Shown: piece after piece, positions 13,880 to 19,065 of the stretch
Layout of the letters: each line of letters opens with the position of its first letter
Position numbering within the stretch: position 1 is the first letter of the stretch
NCBI GenBank assembly: GCA_965370805.1
Contig: CBDUVZ010000056.1
Coordinates: 1 to 19,065, forward strand
DNA length: 19,065 nt
Reading direction: 5' to 3'
Source of the DNA: CBDUVZ01 sp965370805
Lineage (GTDB): Bacteria; Hydrothermota; Tepidihabitantia; Tepidihabitantales; Tepidihabitantaceae
The notes under the pieces: model-generated
Database searches by the model: none
What the model was told of the DNA's origin: nothing
The model's input: the letters and a program-made list of their open reading frames with translations, nothing else
Program-made: the position numbers and the translations under genes

Positions 13880-15304
13880 CTACCTGAGTACGGTTACCGG
13901 CTTGACCGTCTCACCCGAACCGGTACGTAGCCTGCAGAGATAGACCCCGTTACCTGCGTTTCTCCCCTGCTCGTCGGTTCCGTCCCAGTCGATGCGGCAG
14001 GTCCCGGACATCGTGCGCCCGCTGGCCAGGGTCCTTACCAGGCATCCGGCTGAGTTGTAGACCGCCAGCGTAACCGGACCGGGTTTGTCCGGTGCGAACC
14101 GGATGCAGGCGGACGTTGAGAACGGATTGGGGAAGACCGTCAGCGGCACCGGAAGCCTGCGAGATCTTCCGCTGCTGATACCGGTCTGCTGCCCCAGGGC
14201 ATACAGTTTGTTGCCGGCCCCGAACAGGAGCGTCCCTTCCGGGGTCAGTGCGGGTGAGCTCAGAATCCGGTCCGCAAGTTCGTACTCCCAGTGCATGGTT
14301 CCATCCGGCCTCAGCGCGTAGAACTTGGAGCCGCACCCGACGAAAACAGTGCCGGTTGAATCCACAATCGGTGACTCCTGCACCGCGGCCCCGGTGGCGA
14401 ACGTCCAGTCGATAGTCCCATTCGGTGCGACCGCGTGCAGGTTGCCGTTCAGGCACCCGATGTAAGCGGTGTCGCCCTGGTTCAGCGCTGCCGAGCCGAG
14501 CTGGGATTCATCTCCGAGATTGCAGTTCCAGTCAATAGCCCCGCCGGGGGTTATCGCGTAGAAGGCCTTGGCCGAGAACGTCGGGAAAAAGGTGGCTCCA
14601 TCCGGGTTGACTGTCGGTGTGGAAAGGGAGAAGTCAAAAGGAGCCGAGCCGATATCACACGTCCATTTCACGGTTCCGCTTGTGTCCAGGGCGGCAACCG
14701 CATACTCGAACGGAGCCGGGTCGCAGCTCTCGATGTAGACCGTGCTCCGGTTCGCAGACATGGCAGGCCCGCCCGGCGAGCTCAGGTGGGTGTGATAGGT
14801 CCACTTTTGGGTGCCGGTGGAATCGATAGCATGGAGATGCCCGGTCCTTGCGTATGCGACGCCGTCAGCCACCAGGATGCACGAGTTCACGCGGCCATTG
14901 GTCCGGCAAGTCCATTTCACCCGGGCCGAGGTCGCCGAATCCTCGAGGCAGTAGACGCAGGAGTCCTTCGAGCCGACGTATATCCTTCCCTCCTCGTCCA
15001 GGGCTGGAGACGAGTAGACGTCGTCGCCGGTCGCGTAGCTCCACTTGAGCGAGCCGTCGTGATTCAGGGCATACAGGCTTCCGTCCATCGAACCGAAATA
15101 GATGGTCCCGTCCTCAGCGACCACGGGTGAAGACCAGACTTCGCCGGAAGTCGTAAACGTCCACAACGTCTCGGGTTGAGTGGGGCCGGCATACGGACAC
15201 CGTCCGGTGCGCTGGTTGTCGTACTGGAAAGTAGGCCATAATGCCTGGCCGAAGCCTGTCGTCAGGACGGCCAGAACTACGAGGACAGTAATCGTGGGTT
15301 TCAT
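13880..15304 (-). CDS. Secreted PQQ-like beta-propeller protein with C-terminal sorting-type domain
   Basis: The product is 474 residues from the chosen start. After a Sec signal peptide (MKPTITVLVVLAVLTTGFG), repeated blades of the W-x-F/Y...SSP...DGTIYFGS...LYAL type run to about residue 375. This is the PQQ/pyrrolo-quinoline-like propeller pattern (also in BamB-type proteins), here without visible catalytic residues. The last 85 or so residues (FPNPFS, VYNSAGCLVRTL, IDWDGTDEQGRNAGNGVYLCRL, KPVTVLR) form a FlgD-Ig/type-A sorting domain like those exported by type IX secretion. ATG 15304 is preferred over ATG 15319 because AAAGGA stands 6 nt before it. It converges on the permease gene with only 28 nt between stops and no clear terminator. 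Confidence 0.88.
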   Translation of the reverse strand: MKPTITVLVVLAVLTTGFGQALWPTFQYDNQRTGRCPYAGPTQPETLWTFTTSGEVWSSPVVAEDGTIYFGSMDGSLYALNHDGSLKWSYATGDDVYSSPALDEEGRIYVGSKDSCVYCLEDSATSARVKWTCRTNGRVNSCILVADGVAYARTGHLHAIDSTGTQKWTYHTHLSSPGGPAMSANRSTVYIESCDPAPFEYAVAALDTSGTVKWTCDIGSAPFDFSLSTPTVNPDGATFFPTFSAKAFYAITPGGAIDWNCNLGDESQLGSAALNQGDTAYIGCLNGNLHAVAPNGTIDWTFATGAAVQESPIVDSTGTVFVGCGSKFYALRPDGTMHWEYELADRILSSPALTPEGTLLFGAGNKLYALGQQTGISSGRSRRLPVPLTVFPNPFSTSACIRFAPDKPGPVTLAVYNSAGCLVRTLASGRTMSGTCRIDWDGTDEQGRNAGNGVYLCRLRTGSGETVKPVTVLR

Positions 15305-15358
15305 CCTGCATCCTTTCATTTCCGTGTAGCCGGAAGACTGCTGCTTCCCCTGCCCGTC

Positions 15359-15386
15359 AGCATAAGCGAGTCTTGACCGCTGTCAA
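15359..15386 (-). promoter_or_regulatory. Promoter of the PQQ-repeat gene
   Basis: On the minus strand TTGACA (15386-15381), 16 bp and TATGCT (15364-15359) give a start near 15352, leaving a leader of about 48 nt with a ribosome-binding site. The -10 and spacing equal those of the restriction-enzyme promoter. Confidence 0.65.
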
Positions 15387-15453
15387 TGGCAATGGACAGG
15401 GGATTCCGTACGGCGCGGCAGAAGGCGGCGGGGGATCCGCGGAGGACGCGGAC

Positions 15454-15481
15454 TTGACGCGGGCGGGAGACAGTCTAGTAT
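15454..15481 (+). promoter_or_regulatory. Promoter of the redoxin gene
   Basis: TTGACG (15454-15459), 16 bp and TAGTAT (15476-15481) predict a start near 15488. An overlapping TATATT (15479-15484) with 19-bp spacing is the alternative -10. The promoter is divergent from the one at 15386-15359. Confidence 0.55.
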
Positions 15482-15529
15482 ATTGCACAGCCCGCAGCGC
15501 AATCCAGTAACAAAACGGAGATGGAAGAC

Positions 15530-16906
15530 ATGTCCAGATACAGACCTGCTCTGCCCGCCCTGCTCGGACTGCTGGTGCTGATGCCCGCGACGGCGCTGGC
15601 CGTCCTTCATGTCGGCGACCCTGCACCGGATTTTACACTGCCGGACACCGCAAACGTAAACCACTCGCTGTCCGAGTGGCGCGGCAGGGTGGTGCTGCTG
15701 GACTTCTGGCAGTCAACCTGCGGGCATTGCCGCGCGGAGCTGCCACGCTTGCAGGTGCTGTACGACGAGTACGGTAGCCACGGTTTCGTCCCGGTCACCG
15801 CCAACCTCCAGGAAAGCATGGAGACTGTCAAAGCCTACGCCCGGCAGTACACCTATCCGTTCCTGCGCGACAACGGCGGTGTCTGGGGGGTCTACCGGCA
15901 GAACGGATACATTCCGCTCAATTACATCGTTGACCCGGATGGAGTCATCCGCTATATCGCCGAGGGCTTCAACGAAGACGCGGTGCGCCAGGTTATTCTG
16001 CAGTACCTGCCTGGTCCGATTGAGCACGACGTCGCCGTGACCCAGGTTCTGGCCCCGTCCGGGAACGTGGACTCGGCCGAGACCGTGGTGCCGGCCTGTT
16101 CGGTTTACAACTACGGTGAACACGTCGAGACCTACCCGGTGCGGATACGAATCGGGACGCAGTTCGACACGGTGGCGACGGTTACCGACCACCAGCCGGG
16201 TACGGCTCGCTACATCGAGTTCCCGGTCTGGACAGCGGCCGAACGGGGTCAGCTTGCAGTGACCTGCACGACCGAACTGGCGGGTGACGACATCCCCCAG
16301 AACGACGAAGCAACGGGGATGGTCACAGTGTTCGTCTACGACCTGGCCGTGACCGCGATACTCGCGCCGGTCGACAGCGTGGACTCGGCTTCAACTGTAG
16401 TGCCTGCGGCGGTGGTCGAGAACAAGGGCACGATGGCCGACATGGCCGAAGTCAGGTTCCATATCGGCGATGACTACACCGACAGCGTCGACGTACCGCT
16501 GCAGCCGGGTCGGTGTGACACCGCGTACTTCGAACCCTGGGTTCCGTTTGAACTCGGCACTTTCGCGGTGCGCTGCACGGTCAGCGGCATCCGGGGAGAA
16601 CAGGTGCCGGAGAACAACCTGCTGGCCGGAACGGTGCGCGTGGTCCGCTGTTCGGGAATCGAAGAAGTTGACAGCGGCAGGCTGAAGGCGGGACGCCGGA
16701 CCCCGACCGTCGTGCGCGGTGTGCTCCGTGTCCCTGATTCGTCATTCGGCAATCGTCATTCGACACTGGCCCTGATTGATATCACCGGCCGTGAGGTTCT
16801 GGGGCTGGTTCCCGGCGCGAATGACGTCCGGCACCTGGGTCCGGGTGTGTACTACGTTGTACCCGGGGACGGTACGGCTCGGACCAAGGTAATCGTCCAG
16901 CACTAG
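15530..16906 (+). CDS. Secreted TlpA-like redoxin with CARDB-like repeats and C-terminal sorting-type domain
   Basis: The product is 458 residues. A signal peptide (about 1-24, ending TALA) is followed by an AhpC-TSA/TlpA thioredoxin domain with the active site C64-G-H-C67 and a cis-proline candidate P129. Two CARDB-like beta repeats start at about residues 165 and 270, each beginning DLAVT/DVAVT-x-ILAP and containing a D-S-A-x-TVVPA-motif. A C-terminal domain ends GVYYV...TKVIVQ and resembles type-IX-type sorting signals. The likely role is thiol-disulfide exchange or reductive repair of surface proteins outside the inner membrane. ATG 15530 is chosen over ATG 15521 because ACGGAG is too close to the latter. 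A heptad repeat lies inside the C-terminal domain (residues 403-412). Confidence 0.85.
   Translation: MSRYRPALPALLGLLVLMPATALAVLHVGDPAPDFTLPDTANVNHSLSEWRGRVVLLDFWQSTCGHCRAELPRLQVLYDEYGSHGFVPVTANLQESMETVKAYARQYTYPFLRDNGGVWGVYRQNGYIPLNYIVDPDGVIRYIAEGFNEDAVRQVILQYLPGPIEHDVAVTQVLAPSGNVDSAETVVPACSVYNYGEHVETYPVRIRIGTQFDTVATVTDHQPGTARYIEFPVWTAAERGQLAVTCTTELAGDDIPQNDEATGMVTVFVYDLAVTAILAPVDSVDSASTVVPAAVVENKGTMADMAEVRFHIGDDYTDSVDVPLQPGRCDTAYFEPWVPFELGTFAVRCTVSGIRGEQVPENNLLAGTVRVVRCSGIEEVDSGRLKAGRRTPTVVRGVLRVPDSSFGNRHSTLALIDITGREVLGLVPGANDVRHLGPGVYYVVPGDGTARTKVIVQH
16736..16763 (+). repeat. Heptad repeat inside the redoxin coding sequence
   Basis: Four in-phase 7-nt units (GATTCGT, CATTCGG and variants) are the reverse complement of the GAATGCC/CGAATGC type in the gaps at 5508 and 8681. 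The reading frame passes through without a stop, encoding DSSFGNRHS between two beta-strands of the sorting-type domain. Confidence 0.7.
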
Positions 16907-16924
16907 GCCGGAGTTATTGTCCGT

Positions 16925-16953
16925 GCAGCGGGCGGGGTTTTCTCGCCCGCTGC
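16925..16953 (+). terminator. Strong hairpin after the redoxin gene
   Basis: GCAGCGGGCG (16925-16934) and CGCCCGCTGC (16944-16953) form a perfect 10-bp stem with a 9-nt loop containing TTTT, 18 nt past the stop codon. The T-run is in the loop and not after the stem, so termination may need Rho or another factor. Confidence 0.6.
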
Positions 16954-17028
16954 GCTTCGGCCGTCCGGCGGCCAGCGACTGAATGCGGGCGCAGGAGAAA
17001 CCCGGTTCGCGGGTCTACGCAGTCATGA

Positions 17029-17056
17029 TTGATGTCCAACTCCCCGCGGATACCAT
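17029..17056 (+). promoter_or_regulatory. Possible promoter of the TonB-dependent receptor gene
   Basis: TTGATG (17029-17034), 16 bp and TACCAT (17051-17056) end 10 nt before ATG 17067, implying a leader of only a few bases. The spacing matches the other promoters of the window, although both hexamers are imperfect. Confidence 0.4.
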
Positions 17057-17066
17057 CAGGGTCACT

Positions 17067-19065
17067 ATGAACAGACAAATCGCGTTGGTTCTTGTATTGC
17101 TGCTTGCTGCCGCGGCCCTGGCGCAGCGGGGACCGGGCCGCGGACCAGAACCCGGTGCCCGGCCGGCGACTATTCTCGGTGAGGTGATCGACGGGGACCT
17201 CGAGGTGCCGGTCGAGTATGCCAATATCGTTCTCTACCGTCAGCGGGACAGCACCCAGGTTACCGGCACAGTCACCGGCGAGGACGGCGGTTACATGCTG
17301 ACCGTGGGTCCGGGCCGGTACTACCTCGAGGTGTCGTTCATCGGGTACCGGGCGCGGACCGTGGACGACATCCAGGTTGCGCCCGGGGCCAGGCTGAACC
17401 TCGGCGTCATCCAGTTGCGTCAGAAGCTGATTGAGGTTGAAGGCGCCGAGGCGGTTGCCGACCGGCCGACGTTGACCTACAAGATTGACAAGAAGGTAGT
17501 TGAGGTGAGCCGGATGGCGACAGCGATGTCGGGCACCGCGGTCGATGTGCTCGAAAACGTCCCGTCGGTCGACGTCGACATCGAGGGCAATGTCAGCCTG
17601 CGCGGGAGCGAGAACTTCACCGTGCTGGTCGACGGCCGGCCGAGCATCCTCGAGCCGAACGAAGTGCTGCAGCAGATACCGGCCGGCACCATCGAGAAGA
17701 TCGAAATCATCACCAACCCGTCGGCCAGGTACGACCCGGACGGCGTGTCCGGCATTATCAACGTCGTCCTCAAGAAGAAGCGGGTGAGCGGTATCAGCGG
17801 CATCTTCAACGCGAACGTCGGGCTCGGCGACAAGTACGGCGGCGATTTCCTGCTCAGTGTCCGGCAGGGCATCGTGAACGCATTTATCGGCGCGGACTAC
17901 AACAAACGGGAGTTCGGCGGCACGAGAGCGGGCGAGATCCGGACCAGCCGCGGTGATACGACATCATACGTCAATTCCGACGGGACCATGACCCGGGACC
18001 GGCCTTCCCACGGGGTACGGGTCGGTCTCGATCTGCAACTCGGTTCCGCGGACCGGCTGAGCTTCGCGGGCAGGTACGGCGGCCGGGCGATGGAAGGCGC
18101 GACTGTGCTTGACTTCACGGAATGGACCGTACCCGGAGACACCAGTTTCTACCTCAGCGACGGCGTCTGGCGCCGGAGCGGCGACCACCTTTCCCTGAAC
18201 CTCGACCATCAGCACGACTTCGGGAAGAACGGACACAACCTTCTGGCCCAGGCTTCCTGGAACAGTCGCGACGCCGAAGAAGAATCGACCACCGAGCTCT
18301 ACAACGACTCAACCCGGACCGATACTCTCAGCGGCTGGCGCGCGACCGAGTCAGGACCGAGGGGCCGTTTGACTCTCAAGCTCGACTACACGCTGCCACT
18401 CCGGGAATCGGACAAGTTCGAAGCCGGGTACCAGAGCCGCTTCCGGCGGTCGGAAGACGTCAGCAAGGCATACGAGTACAACCCGGCAGGCGACAGCTAT
18501 GAGTTCCAGCCCGAGTACAGCCACACGACCGACTATACCCGCGATATCCACTCGCTGTACGCGCTCTACGCGGGCAGCACCGGCGACTTCGGGTTCCAGG
18601 GCGGGCTGCGGGGCGAGTACACCGGCCGCACAATCGAACTGCTGGGCGAAGACTCGGTGTTCACAATCGACCGGTGGGATTACTTCCCGACTATCCATCT
18701 GTCGTACCGGCTCCCCGCGGAGCAACAGGTGATGGCCAGCTACACCCGCCGGATTCAGCGCCCGCGCTGGTGGAACCTCGAACCGTCCCTCACCTGGTTC
18801 GACGCCTACAACGTGCGCCAGGGCAACCCGGGGCTCAAGCCCGAGTACATCGACTCGTACGATGCGTCGTACCAGTTGCCCCTCGGCAGAAATCGGCTTT
18901 CCACCGAAGCCTACTACCGGGTTGTCCACAACAAGACGGAACGGGTCCGGTCGGTCTACGCGCCGAATGTCATCCTGCATTCCTTTGAGAACGTCGGTAA
19001 CGCCCACTCGCTCGGGGTCGAGACGATGCTCAACCTCAGCCCGTTCGACTGGTGGACCATCAACC
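17067..19065 (+). CDS. TonB-dependent outer-membrane receptor, C-terminus beyond window
   Basis: The frame is open to the window edge, giving 666 visible residues. A signal peptide ends ALA before Q20. A carboxypeptidase-D-type regulatory domain (about 36-116; ILGEVIDG, VSFIGYRARTV) precedes a plug domain (about 150-238; AVDVLENVPSVDVDIEGNVSLRG, VLVDGRPS, IEKIEIITNPSARYDPDGVSGIINVVLKK). A long beta-barrel follows with TRRIQRPRWWNLEP and NPGLKPEYIDSYDASY, typical of the OMP_b-brl_3 family common in Bacteroidetes. Such receptors import large or scarce substrates using TonB energy. No TonB box is obvious, and no partner SusD or TonB gene is in the window, so the substrate is unknown. It is preceded by a strong hairpin and probably has its own promoter. 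Confidence 0.92.
   Translation, partial: MNRQIALVLVLLLAAAALAQRGPGRGPEPGARPATILGEVIDGDLEVPVEYANIVLYRQRDSTQVTGTVTGEDGGYMLTVGPGRYYLEVSFIGYRARTVDDIQVAPGARLNLGVIQLRQKLIEVEGAEAVADRPTLTYKIDKKVVEVSRMATAMSGTAVDVLENVPSVDVDIEGNVSLRGSENFTVLVDGRPSILEPNEVLQQIPAGTIEKIEIITNPSARYDPDGVSGIINVVLKKKRVSGISGIFNANVGLGDKYGGDFLLSVRQGIVNAFIGADYNKREFGGTRAGEIRTSRGDTTSYVNSDGTMTRDRPSHGVRVGLDLQLGSADRLSFAGRYGGRAMEGATVLDFTEWTVPGDTSFYLSDGVWRRSGDHLSLNLDHQHDFGKNGHNLLAQASWNSRDAEEESTTELYNDSTRTDTLSGWRATESGPRGRLTLKLDYTLPLRESDKFEAGYQSRFRRSEDVSKAYEYNPAGDSYEFQPEYSHTTDYTRDIHSLYALYAGSTGDFGFQGGLRGEYTGRTIELLGEDSVFTIDRWDYFPTIHLSYRLPAEQQVMASYTRRIQRPRWWNLEPSLTWFDAYNVRQGNPGLKPEYIDSYDASYQLPLGRNRLSTEAYYRVVHNKTERVRSVYAPNVILHSFENVGNAHSLGVETMLNLSPFDWWTIN

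Overview
This 19 kb window is GC-rich and comes from an unidentified, apparently diderm (two-membrane) bacterium. Three things support two membranes: at least five predicted lipoproteins, a TonB-dependent outer-membrane receptor, and exported proteins with a C-terminal sorting-type domain. That domain, together with TlpA-like and PQQ-propeller surface proteins and many small intergenic repeats, recalls uncultivated FCB-group or candidate-division WOR-3 (Stahlbacteria) genomes. This placement is an impression from gene content and has not been tested.

Layout. Positions 1-1057 (minus strand) hold the N-terminal third of a type IIG restriction-modification enzyme. A 1 kb gap follows (1058-2040) with two phase-perfect 12-bp tandem arrays. 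Then come a TM2-domain membrane protein (2041) and elongation factor G (2391). After a repeat-rich spacer there is a RayT-type REP-associated transposase (4838), followed by a same-strand cluster of four envelope genes: a small exported protein (5582), an LpoB-like lipoprotein (6191), a COG3014-like TPR lipoprotein (6969) and a YcfL/DUF1425-like lipoprotein (8185). Next are an AlkD-like DNA alkylation repair protein (8799), a GH114/TM1410-type lipoprotein (9655), a lipoprotein serpin (10735) and an amino-acid permease fused to a PTS EIIA-2 domain (12004). A PQQ-repeat protein with a sorting-type C-terminus lies on the minus strand (15304-13880). It is divergent from a TlpA-like redoxin with CARDB-like repeats (15530). 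The window ends inside a TonB-dependent receptor (17067 onward).

How the genes fit together. Most of the window concerns the cell envelope: peptidoglycan-synthase activation (LpoB set), surface secretion (two sorting-type C-termini), envelope redox and protease defence (redoxin, serpin), and uptake (receptor, permease). Several genes share a sigma70-like promoter of TTGAC-type -35, 16-17 bp spacer and TATGCT/TATTCT-like -10. In some the -10 lies only 5-10 bp from the ATG, which implies leaderless or nearly leaderless mRNAs.

The most unusual layer is repetitive DNA. Almost every gap from 4500 to 9660 contains degenerate arrays with a strict 7-nt period, or modules with 8-10-nt periods separated by a recurring roughly 18-nt linker. 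These arrays end at ribosome-binding sites, appear to supply the start codons of two lipoprotein genes, and in one case lie inside a coding sequence without breaking it.
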